Below, one piece after another: positions 54,835 through 63,293 of a stretch of DNA of 64,000 bases. How positions within the stretch are numbered: the stretch's first letter is position 1; every line of letters begins with the position of its first letter. This DNA comes from Legionella londiniensis (GTDB taxonomy: Bacteria > Pseudomonadota > Gammaproteobacteria > Legionellales > Legionellaceae). Below the pieces are notes generated by a model that saw nothing but the letters and a program-made list of their open reading frames with translations, did not search any database and was not told the origin of the DNA. The stretch lies in assembly GCF_001467825.1 (NCBI RefSeq), contig NZ_LNYK01000001.1, positions 105,621-169,620 on the forward strand, written 5' to 3'. The position numbers and the translations under genes were made by a program.

Positions 54835-57800
54835 ATGGATCTTAGACTTTTAATATATAACCCAATTAAATCCCGTCCCCTTGCAGTGGTTTTGCTATCA
54901 ACTGCAATAACGGCCGTGATGTTTATTCTTGGGTTTTATTCCCGGCAAACATTGCTGGCAATAGGCGTTTCATTGCTGCTGATTGCAGGTATTGCAGCTG
55001 GGATCTATTGCGCATGGTTACTTTTTAAAAATAAGCTTTATAAAGATTTTCCAAGAGCCGCAAGGCAGCGAATTGTTAGTCTGTTTGACAATGCTAAAAG
55101 ATTTTATCCTGCCAGACCTTTCCAGCGGCGTGCACGAAGCAAAGCTCTTCCCTGGTTTCTCGTAATTGGGCCAACCGATGCAGGTAAAACGGCATTACTG
55201 AACCAATCAGACCTCCATTTTTCAGAACCAGCCGGTTCGGGCAATGCCGATTTCAGCCTGAAGTTTGCGGAGGAAGCAGTCTTTATTGACAGCAAGGGCT
55301 CTTCACTTCTCAGTCCGGAAGCCAGCGGAAGCTGGCAAAGATTACAGAAAGAGTTAAAGCGCATTCATAAAAGGCATGGATTAAAAGGTGTTTTACTGAT
55401 TTTAAGTTATGAATGGATGATGGATGAGGCAAATCTTTATACCAATATTTCAGAGATTCAAAAGAGAATTGCCGAGCTTTATCATCGCCTGGGATCATGT
55501 ATTCCTGTTTATATTCTGATAAGCAAATGCGAGCAGATCGAGGGGTTTTCACAATTTTTTTCGTCTTTAAACGCGAATGCTAGAAAGCAGATTTGGGGTA
55601 TTGATCTCTTTGGCGCAGGGCAAAGTGAGTGTAAACTTGAACAGAATATCGATGCCCTTGAAAAAAAATTAGCCATTCGTCAACTCAACCAGCTCCATGT
55701 GCCGGCCAGTTTGGAAGACAAAATTGCGGTGCTGCGTTTTCCGCAATATTTTTATCAATTTTCTACCCTTTTAATCAAGGCCATTAAGCTTTTATCGCGT
55801 GATTCGATTTACCAGGAAAAACTGAATCTGCAAGGCATTTATTTTACAGGCGCGATAAAAGAGGGATCTCAAGTATCTTCGTATTTTATTCATGATTTTT
55901 TACAGAAGAAGCTTTTTAATGATGAACCCAAGCCCGTTTATACCCGACGAAGATGCAAACTGAGAGCGTGGCGAAGGCTTGGCCAAATGATGTTGCTTCT
56001 CGTTCTGCTTCTTGGCGGCTTGAGTCTTCTGACTAAAGCTTACTTAACCACCTCGCGGTTACTAAAATATGGAAATGACCTGGCGAGGAAAGGAAGTGAA
56101 TTTTTAACCCAAAATACCGGTCAATATGTGAAGCTGGCTTTTCTCATCAAGGCGGCTAACCATGTCGAACAGCTAAGAAATTTCGATAAAAAACATTCCT
56201 GGTATCAAACATTTGGCATGAACCGGTTTGCCAGTCAGCTTGAGTTATGTGAAATGTTGCTTGCGAGGATGATGGATAAGGATTTTTACAAACCGGCAAA
56301 ATATTTTCTTGAGCGTTCATTAAATGAATTTCACCAACAATGGCAAAAAGGAGACAGCAAAGAGCGAGAGAATCTGCGGGGCAGTTATTATGCTGCTTTA
56401 AAGCTTTATTTAATGCTTTATTTCCCACAACAGATGGAAATAGAGTTTGCAAGGGATGAATTGGCAGATATCTGGAAGAATATGAAAGAATTGCATTTCG
56501 AAGAACAAGGGCAAGACTTTGACGGATTAAAGCTTCTAAGCAGAATCTTTTTGGAAAATCTATTCTGCCCAAGTTCCGATAAACAGTGCAGGTTGACTGA
56601 TTATCAGAGTGATCTCATTCAAGCTGCCCGCAATGATTTGTCAGCTAATGGCATCAGCAATATTTTTTCTTTAATAGAGATGCAGGGCCTTAAGGCTTTG
56701 GGCTACACTAATCTTGCCGCATTGCTGGAAGCAAATGATGATACCTGGCACAGCGAATATAAACTACCGGTATTTTACACCCTAAAAGGATTTAAACAGT
56801 TTGTAAAACCAGCCTTTCGTGAATATGCGCGATTTAATGCAAATCAGGATTGGGTGATTCATATGGCGCTGACAGGTCCTGGTTACTCATCTTTCGTCGT
56901 AAAAAATACATCTGATGAAAAGCAGAAAAAGTTTATTCTTTCCGGGCTTTATTCGCTGTATTTGTCAAAATATTTGCATGCTTGGCTGCAATTGATTGGT
57001 TCTATTCAAATTTCACCGTACAGTACGTTTGAAAACGCTCATCAGCAATTGCAGGCGATGGAGCAAATACCAGGTCCCATCTCTCAATTATTTGCGGTTT
57101 TTAATCAAAATATCAATTTACAAAAAATGCTGAATGCTGAAGAGATAGACCACGTCCCGGTGCGTATACGACAGCAAATGAAAGAAATTGGCTCATTGGC
57201 CGGCAGCGGGCAGGGTTTATTGGTTAAATATACCAAGCAGCTCGCAGCCTTGCAGGAGGACATGAAAAGGATGGCAATGAGTTCTGATCCTGGCAATGAT
57301 TCCCTGAACTATGCCGCAGGTTTATGCAGCAATCAGGGACGTGATACGGAACTATTTAAAACTTTTGCGGTGATTGAAGATTTGACCAATCAAATTTCAT
57401 CTCTCGAGGCTCGTCAGGTGTTCAAAAAACTATTATTGCGGCCCGTAAAAGAGAGCTTTCAGGTTGTACTGGATGAAACGCAACAGAAATTGCAGTTTGT
57501 TTGGCAGCAAACCGTTTTACAAGTTTATCAACAGCAGTTGGCAACGCGTTTCCCTTTTAACCATCAAGGAAAAGATGTGGATTTATCCAGTTTTAATGCT
57601 TTCTTTATGCCGAAACAGGGTGTTTTTGCTCAATTTATGGCTATCCTTGAGCCATTTCTCCGGCAACAAGGAGCAGGGTATGCATCAAATCAATGGTTGG
57701 GAATGGGACTCACCTTTTCCCCATCCTTTTTAGCCGCAATAGCTAAAATACAAAATGTTTCCCGCAGTTTATTTCCCCACGGGGATAGTGATTTGGCTTT

Positions 57801-58224
57801 ACACTACGCAATTTATCCTATTCCAACGCCCGGTTTAAAAGAAATATTGATAGCAGTCAACGGGCAGACTTACCCATATCGCAATGGCCCTCAGGAGTGG
57901 ATAACATTTCTTTGGCCGGGACAGGATAGTATGGAGAATGAAACCTTCATCCGCATCACCGATACTTTTTCCGATGCCCAGGCCGTAAAAGAATTTCAAG
58001 GTACATGGGGATTTTTTCACCTTTTACAGGAAGCTCAGCGAATCTCCAAAACGCCGGAAGGTTATCGCGCTGAATGGTTATTTGAATATGATGGCGATGC
58101 AAGAAAGGTGCGGATGTTGATTGTGCCCAAAACAGCGGCTGATCCATTTGCGGCTCTGTTATTTAATCCTTTGCATCTACCGCAGTCGATAATGGGCAAT
58201 GTTGGAGCAATTGATTTATCCTAA
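54835..58224 (+). CDS. tssM: T6SS inner-membrane protein TssM (IcmF family)
   Basis: This 1129-residue protein has two N-terminal transmembrane helices (about 16-34 and 39-64), a cytosolic GTPase-like domain with an intact Walker A GPTDAGKT (112-119) and PVYILISKCEQIEGF, a third membrane helix near 385-402 (MMLLLVLLLGGLSLLT), and a large periplasmic part. ESFQ and the FxWPG-type ending (WITFLWPG) belong to the IcmF C-terminal region that contacts TssJ. Length is normal for the family. It follows tssL by 76 bases and precedes kup by 45. Confidence 0.92.
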   Translation: MDLRLLIYNPIKSRPLAVVLLSTAITAVMFILGFYSRQTLLAIGVSLLLIAGIAAGIYCAWLLFKNKLYKDFPRAARQRIVSLFDNAKRFYPARPFQRRARSKALPWFLVIGPTDAGKTALLNQSDLHFSEPAGSGNADFSLKFAEEAVFIDSKGSSLLSPEASGSWQRLQKELKRIHKRHGLKGVLLILSYEWMMDEANLYTNISEIQKRIAELYHRLGSCIPVYILISKCEQIEGFSQFFSSLNANARKQIWGIDLFGAGQSECKLEQNIDALEKKLAIRQLNQLHVPASLEDKIAVLRFPQYFYQFSTLLIKAIKLLSRDSIYQEKLNLQGIYFTGAIKEGSQVSSYFIHDFLQKKLFNDEPKPVYTRRRCKLRAWRRLGQMMLLLVLLLGGLSLLTKAYLTTSRLLKYGNDLARKGSEFLTQNTGQYVKLAFLIKAANHVEQLRNFDKKHSWYQTFGMNRFASQLELCEMLLARMMDKDFYKPAKYFLERSLNEFHQQWQKGDSKERENLRGSYYAALKLYLMLYFPQQMEIEFARDELADIWKNMKELHFEEQGQDFDGLKLLSRIFLENLFCPSSDKQCRLTDYQSDLIQAARNDLSANGISNIFSLIEMQGLKALGYTNLAALLEANDDTWHSEYKLPVFYTLKGFKQFVKPAFREYARFNANQDWVIHMALTGPGYSSFVVKNTSDEKQKKFILSGLYSLYLSKYLHAWLQLIGSIQISPYSTFENAHQQLQAMEQIPGPISQLFAVFNQNINLQKMLNAEEIDHVPVRIRQQMKEIGSLAGSGQGLLVKYTKQLAALQEDMKRMAMSSDPGNDSLNYAAGLCSNQGRDTELFKTFAVIEDLTNQISSLEARQVFKKLLLRPVKESFQVVLDETQQKLQFVWQQTVLQVYQQQLATRFPFNHQGKDVDLSSFNAFFMPKQGVFAQFMAILEPFLRQQGAGYASNQWLGMGLTFSPSFLAAIAKIQNVSRSLFPHGDSDLALHYAIYPIPTPGLKEILIAVNGQTYPYRNGPQEWITFLWPGQDSMENETFIRITDTFSDAQAVKEFQGTWGFFHLLQEAQRISKTPEGYRAEWLFEYDGDARKVRMLIVPKTAADPFAALLFNPLHLPQSIMGNVGAIDLS

Positions 58225-58269
58225 AGGCGCTGATATTCTTTTTTAAAGGTTTATAAAGGATTTTCTGCT

Positions 58270-60156
58270 TTGAGCGAAGGGACTAACAACACGTCTCATT
58301 CAGCATTTTCATTGTCCTTGGCAGCTTTGGGTGTGGTATATGGCGATATCGGTACCAGCCCATTGTATGCGATGCGTGAGTCGCTGAACGGCATTCCAAT
58401 TAACATACCCGATGTTTTAGGGGTGTTATCGCTCATTTTTTGGTCTCTTATCCTCGTTATTTCGATTAAATATTTAATTATTCTTTTTCGTGCTGATAAC
58501 GAAGGCGAAGGCGGCATCCTGTCACTTCTTGCGCTTATTAGAGGTTATATCGGCAACAGGACAAAAATTTTTTTTGTTTTAGGAATATTTGGAGCGGGAT
58601 TGTTGCTCGGCGATGGGATGTTGACGCCGGCTATTTCGGTTATTTCTGCTGTGGAAGGCATGTATGTGATTATGCCTTCCCTTTCAGATTGGGTCATACC
58701 GCTGACACTAGTCATTCTGATCATTCTTTTTTCCCTGCAGTCATTTGGTACAGCAAAAATCGGTGTTGTTTTTGGGCCGATCATTTTTATCTGGTTTATA
58801 ACCATAGCAGTTCTTGGCATCATACAGATTATTGATAATCCGATGGTTTTAAAAGGCATAAATCCAGTCTATGCAGTTCGGTTTTTCATGGAAAATGGAT
58901 GGAGAGGATATGCCCTTTTAGGTGGTGTTTTTTTAGTAATTACCGGCGCAGAAGCATTGTATGCCGATCTCGGTCATTTTGGTAAAAAACCCATTCGCAT
59001 CAGTTGGTTTGCAGTAGCATTGCCTGGACTTTTGCTGAATTATTTTGGCCAGGGCGCTTATCTGCTAAATAACCCCGAAGCCATTGTCAATCCCTTTTAC
59101 ATGTTAGCGCCGCCAGGCTTTTCGATATGGCTTTTAATCATTGCAACGCTTGCGACTGTGATTGCTTCCCAGGCGGTGATTACGGCTACTTTTTCGTTAA
59201 CCAAACAAGCTGTTTTGCTTGGGCTATATCCGCATCTACCCATAGTTCAAACTTCAGGGATGCGCGGACAAATATATATTCCCCAAATGAATATGATCCT
59301 GGCAATCGGCACCGTCTTGTTAATTTTAGTGTTTCAAAGTTCCAATGCCTTGGCTCACGCATACGGAATAGCAGTTAACCTGGATATGGCATTGACAACA
59401 ACACTTGTATTTTATCTTGCCGTTAAAAAATGGAAATGGGGTTGGATGAAATTAATGCTGTTGGCTTCTTTTTTTGGCTTTATTGATTTGGCATTTTTGG
59501 GTGCAAATATTCAAAAAATTGCAACAGGAGGCTGGGTTCCCATTGTATTTGCATTAGTATGCGCATTTATTATGTATACCTGGCATAGCGGGAGGCAGTT
59601 TTTGCGTTCAGCTTATTACATGAAGAAAGACGAATTATCGAAAATTCTAAAGCAGTTTGATTATAAAAGTCTAAACAGGCTTCCTGGGACAACAGCCATA
59701 TTTATCACGGATATTTATGATAAAAGCGGGGGCAGTTTTCTGCATTTTTTGAAGCTGAACCGAACTTTGCCAGAGCATATTCTGATTGTAAATTACACAG
59801 TAGAAAGTATCCCATATGTCAGTTCGCAGAATCGATTTGAAATCAATTGCATGAAAGAAAATATTTGCGAACTGACCCTGCATTATGGATTTAAGGATAC
59901 CGTCTCTGTGCCTCAGGCATTATACGTCGCCAATGATCGGGGAATTCTGCCTTTTGAGGTTAACGTTGATACGGCAACTTATCTGATTGAAATTCCAAAT
60001 GTTGTAGCATCTAAAAAAAGAAAAACATTGTGGTTTTATTGGCAGGAACGATTGTTTTCTTTTTTGGTGAGAAATTATTCTGCAAATTTGAATATAGAAT
60101 TTTATCAATTACCTTTCAATAGAACGATAGCGATGGGAACATATTATCTGATTTGA
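58270..60156 (+). CDS. kup: Low-affinity potassium transporter Kup
   Basis: The 628-residue membrane protein is a K+:H+ symporter of the KUP/HAK family. LGVVYGDIGTSPLYAMRESL opens the first helix, NEGEGGILSLLAL follows, and GVFLVITGAEALYADLGHFG lies in the middle; all are signature motifs. Twelve hydrophobic segments precede a cytosolic C-terminal domain of about 190 residues. The TTG start is preceded by AAAGGA. It lies on the same strand as tss genes and may be co-transcribed, although a functional link to secretion is not known. Multiple kup copies are common in Legionella. Confidence 0.94.
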   Translation: MSEGTNNTSHSAFSLSLAALGVVYGDIGTSPLYAMRESLNGIPINIPDVLGVLSLIFWSLILVISIKYLIILFRADNEGEGGILSLLALIRGYIGNRTKIFFVLGIFGAGLLLGDGMLTPAISVISAVEGMYVIMPSLSDWVIPLTLVILIILFSLQSFGTAKIGVVFGPIIFIWFITIAVLGIIQIIDNPMVLKGINPVYAVRFFMENGWRGYALLGGVFLVITGAEALYADLGHFGKKPIRISWFAVALPGLLLNYFGQGAYLLNNPEAIVNPFYMLAPPGFSIWLLIIATLATVIASQAVITATFSLTKQAVLLGLYPHLPIVQTSGMRGQIYIPQMNMILAIGTVLLILVFQSSNALAHAYGIAVNLDMALTTTLVFYLAVKKWKWGWMKLMLLASFFGFIDLAFLGANIQKIATGGWVPIVFALVCAFIMYTWHSGRQFLRSAYYMKKDELSKILKQFDYKSLNRLPGTTAIFITDIYDKSGGSFLHFLKLNRTLPEHILIVNYTVESIPYVSSQNRFEINCMKENICELTLHYGFKDTVSVPQALYVANDRGILPFEVNVDTATYLIEIPNVVASKKRKTLWFYWQERLFSFLVRNYSANLNIEFYQLPFNRTIAMGTYYLI

Positions 60157-60199
60157 ATCACCAATCATTTTCTTTCATTTCTTGCTGAGCATCGAACTT

Positions 60200-61045
60200 A
60201 TGCAAAATAAAATCATAGTGGTATTGCTTTTGTTCATAACATGCAAGCTTCATGCTGCAACACTGAACAATACTTTAAAGGTTGGCACCCTGATTTATAA
60301 TCCTCCTTATGAGATCTCGCTGCTCAATAAACATTATTCTTATGGATTTAATATTGAAATAATGCAGCGCCTGTGCAAGCTCATTCAATATCAATGCACG
60401 ATGGTGCCGATGCGCTTTGATGAATTGCTGACCGCTTTAAACGAAAATAAAGTAGATGCAATTATTGTTGGCATTTCACTAGAGCCTATCCACATGGGCA
60501 GGTATGCATTTAGTAATCCTTATTTTATTGGAAATGCGGTTTTTTTAACGCGCTCTGCAAGCCAATTTTCTTCTTTGGATCATAAGACGGTTGGCGTTGT
60601 GAAAAATACCCTGGTTCCAATGAAGTATTTTTTTGATTTAATTTTTATTGATGATGCTTATCAAAAACAGGAAGATGTCATTCATTTTAAATTTTTCAAA
60701 AATCTTCCCGATTTATTGGATGGATTGAACAGGGAACAAGTCGATGCCATTTTTTTGGATGCAGGAGCGGCCCAATACTGGGTCGATGAATCGGCAGGAG
60801 CTTACAGGGTGACAGGGCCTATTGTCAGCCTTCACCATGGGATGATGGTAATGAGCTTGAAAAAAAATCAGCGCTTAATCGACTTGATCAATTCTACGCT
60901 TGTGGAAATGGAAAACAATGGCGAATTGCTTGCTATTTACCGAAAATATTGGGGAGCAATTTACCCATATGCTAAGGCCACAGGAGTTCTTTTGCCCTTG
61001 GGGGGACGGAGTTATCAATTCATGACGCCATTCATTAAGCGATGA
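60200..61045 (+). CDS. Periplasmic amino-acid-binding protein (SBP family 3)
   Basis: The 281-residue protein has a Sec signal (MQNKIIVVLLLFITCKLHA, probable cleavage after AHA-like A20) and a complete SBP_bac_3 domain: LKVGTLIYNPPYEI, GFNIEIMQRLCKLIQYQCTM, DAIIVGISLEP, and the terminal MENNGELLAIYRKYWG. It would bind an amino acid for an ABC importer, but no permease or ATPase gene is adjacent, so it is an orphan component. It is convergent with the DUF1460 gene, only 13 bases apart. Confidence 0.85.
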   Translation: MQNKIIVVLLLFITCKLHAATLNNTLKVGTLIYNPPYEISLLNKHYSYGFNIEIMQRLCKLIQYQCTMVPMRFDELLTALNENKVDAIIVGISLEPIHMGRYAFSNPYFIGNAVFLTRSASQFSSLDHKTVGVVKNTLVPMKYFFDLIFIDDAYQKQEDVIHFKFFKNLPDLLDGLNREQVDAIFLDAGAAQYWVDESAGAYRVTGPIVSLHHGMMVMSLKKNQRLIDLINSTLVEMENNGELLAIYRKYWGAIYPYAKATGVLLPLGGRSYQFMTPFIKR

Positions 61046-61058
61046 TTTTTAGAGCCTC

Positions 61059-62057
61059 TTAAGGATTTTTCCCCACATTTCTGCAATCTCCCTTAAACGT
61101 TTTTTCCGGCAATACAATCTGTACATTAATGCCTTTAATGGTCGGGCTTTTTAGCGCGTCTTGCAAATAGTCTATCAAGGGTACATCAACGGTGCGCTGG
61201 TGGATAGAAGAAGCTTCGCGGAACATGAGGGTATCATCTTTCCAAATTGCAAAACCAAGATGGGAAACGTTTAGACAGGTTCCTATCCTGGATCGTAAAT
61301 CCCAATTAGGCCTTACGATTTCAATAATTGATGCATTAGGAATCTGTTTAAACAAATGCTGATTAGGTTCGCCTTTTTTCGTAAATAAGACTGATAAAGG
61401 AATATAGGGAATGACAGAAACAGCGCCTTGAAGTTTCCCCCCCCTCTCCTTTAGTGATTGGAGCTTTTGATTTATCAGCCGCTCATCAGCATCCGCAATG
61501 CGAATAATTTTTGAGTCGAAATGCCGATACCATGCCGGTTTGTCGATATAAGCTTTAGCAATTTTGGCCACAGGTTTATTGTGTTTGTTTGTGAAACCCG
61601 GTGTAATGTCCTTTAAAAAACCTTGTTTCTGATTATTGAGATTCCAGTCTAGCGACGCAAAGTGATTGCGATTAAAAAATGATACCTTGCCGTCGCGATA
61701 GCGGATTTGATTGATACATTGTTTAAACGTTTGCGCATCTTCTGCCAGGGCAAGGGCTAATACAGTATCAACAAAGGTTTCACAATCAAAGGCATCAAAG
61801 CGGTGTAAGGGAAATTGATCATAAGCTCCATGATTGCCTTCTCCCAATGCGCCCAGAAGATATGGCTTCCCTAAAAACCAACTGCTTATGGCTGTGATGC
61901 GGTTTTGCATGTCATTTTGCGGCAAATGACTGAGCTTGTGATACAATTGCTCAATCAGCTTATTCTCGGCGTTAGATACGGCAAAACATAGACTTGCCGC
62001 GGGCATAAACGCCCAAAAAAGCAAAAAAATCCATTTAAAAAATGTTGACTGAGCCAT
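61059..62057 (-). CDS. DUF1460 secreted cell-wall amidase-like protein
   Basis: The 332-residue protein starts with a Sec signal (FKWIFLLFWAFMPAASLCFA) and contains a DUF1460 (N-acetylmuramoyl-L-alanine amidase-like) domain. FDCETFVDTVLALALA carries the presumed catalytic Cys of a papain-like NlpC/P60-type fold and VSHLGFAIW the His. IPYIPLSVLF and TCLNVSHLG are typical of the family. It probably trims peptidoglycan in the periplasm. The start is ATG 62057 with AGGA upstream; the open frame to 62123 runs into the divergent spmA-like gene. Confidence 0.8.
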   Translation of the reverse strand: MAQSTFFKWIFLLFWAFMPAASLCFAVSNAENKLIEQLYHKLSHLPQNDMQNRITAISSWFLGKPYLLGALGEGNHGAYDQFPLHRFDAFDCETFVDTVLALALAEDAQTFKQCINQIRYRDGKVSFFNRNHFASLDWNLNNQKQGFLKDITPGFTNKHNKPVAKIAKAYIDKPAWYRHFDSKIIRIADADERLINQKLQSLKERGGKLQGAVSVIPYIPLSVLFTKKGEPNQHLFKQIPNASIIEIVRPNWDLRSRIGTCLNVSHLGFAIWKDDTLMFREASSIHQRTVDVPLIDYLQDALKSPTIKGINVQIVLPEKTFKGDCRNVGKNP

Positions 62058-62112
62058 TATTTTTTCCTGATAAAATTGTGATGATAGCGGGTAATGCGAC
62101 TGGAGGACAACA

Positions 62113-62718
62113 GTGCTTAACATAATTTGGCTGGGAATGATGTTTACAGCTGTGATTGTTGGGATTATTCAAGGTCGCATCGATCAAGTTGTTCATGCAG
62201 TCACTGACTCTGCCAAACTGGGATTTGAAATTGCTATCGGCTTAACCGGCATCATGGCCTTGTGGCTAGGCATTATGGGAATAGCCTCAGAGTCCGGCCT
62301 GGTTGCAGTCCTGGCCAGGGCGTTAAAGCCTGTTTTACGCAGGCTTTTTCCCGAGATACCGGCAGAACACCCGGCAATGGGTGCAATCATCATGAATATT
62401 GCAGCAAATATGTTGGGGCTTGCCAATGCCGCTACCCCGTTTGGCCTGCAGGCAATGAAGGAATTGCAGCGTTTAAATATCCATATCCATACAGCCAGTA
62501 ATTCAATGTGTATGTTTTTAGCAATTAACACTTCAAGCGTGCAACTTATTCCCGCCACCGCAATAGCTTACCTTGCTGCTAATGGAAATTTGCATCCAAG
62601 TAATGTCATTATCACCTCGCTAATTGCTACAGCTATTTCGACTTTGGTTGGCATAGTTGCGGTTAAACAGCTTGCTAAATTACCTCGCTATCAAATAAAA
62701 CCAGATGGGGAAATATGA
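62113..62718 (+). CDS. spmA: SpmA-like nucleoside-recognition membrane protein
   Basis: The 201-residue membrane protein matches spore maturation protein A of the Gate/nucleoside-recognition family: GLTGIMALWLGIMGIASESG, EHPAMGAIIMNIAANMLGL and NAATPFGLQAMKEL are typical. The GTG start has GGAGG 6 bases upstream. In Bacillus the protein affects spore core dehydration, whereas in non-sporulating proteobacteria its role is unknown and a transport function is suspected. It overlaps spmB by four bases. Confidence 0.82.
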   Translation: MLNIIWLGMMFTAVIVGIIQGRIDQVVHAVTDSAKLGFEIAIGLTGIMALWLGIMGIASESGLVAVLARALKPVLRRLFPEIPAEHPAMGAIIMNIAANMLGLANAATPFGLQAMKELQRLNIHIHTASNSMCMFLAINTSSVQLIPATAIAYLAANGNLHPSNVIITSLIATAISTLVGIVAVKQLAKLPRYQIKPDGEI

Positions 62719-63248
62719 TTGATTGGGCAACGCATATCTCCAATGTGGTATTTCTACTGTTTATCGTCGGAATCCCATTTTTTGGAGCAGTAAAAAGAAT
62801 TAATGTATTTGATGCATTTATCTTAGGCGCCAAACAAGGTTTTGAAACCAGCGTCAGTATTATTCCCTACTTGATTGCTATGCTGGTTGCCATTGGGATG
62901 CTCAGGGCATCCGGCTTTTTTGATTTACTGTATAACTGGCTTTCTCCATTTTTATCCGCTATTGGCATGCCGGCAGATTTACTGCCTTTAGCTTTAATCC
63001 GCCCCTTCTCCGGGAGTGCGGCAAATGCAATCATGGCAGAGCTTATTCATGAGCACGGCGGCAATTCATTTATTGCTAAAACAGCAGCTACTATGATGGG
63101 CAGCACGGAAACCACATTTTATGTGGTCGCAGTGTATTTTGGCGCAATTGGAATACGCCATACCCGGCACGCAATACCTGCAGGATTATTAGCAGATTTG
63201 GCAGGAATTATCGCAGCGATTTGTGTTTGCCGTTATTTTTTTATGTAA
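62715..63248 (+). CDS. spmB: SpmB-like nucleoside-recognition membrane protein
   Basis: The 177-residue partner of the preceding gene has GAKQGFETSVSIIPYLIAML, ASGFFDLLYNWLSPF, RPFSGSAANAIMAE and TMMGSTETTFYVVAVYFG, all SpmB-type motifs. Five hydrophobic segments are visible. It starts at an ATGA overlap with spmA. The pair is convergent with the M23 peptidase gene and 55 bases from the DUF1460 gene, so three cell-envelope genes cluster here. Confidence 0.82.
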   Translation: MIDWATHISNVVFLLFIVGIPFFGAVKRINVFDAFILGAKQGFETSVSIIPYLIAMLVAIGMLRASGFFDLLYNWLSPFLSAIGMPADLLPLALIRPFSGSAANAIMAELIHEHGGNSFIAKTAATMMGSTETTFYVVAVYFGAIGIRHTRHAIPAGLLADLAGIIAAICVCRYFFM

Positions 63249-63293
63249 CTAAAACTCGACGCAAGAATTTACAATTGTCGGCAGGAACTTAGG

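Noticed and set aside
53991..58224. Reading tssL and tssM as Dot/Icm genes icmH (dotU) and icmF
   Set aside because: The families are the same, but adjacent tssJ and tssK belong only to T6SS, and no other Dot/Icm gene is present.
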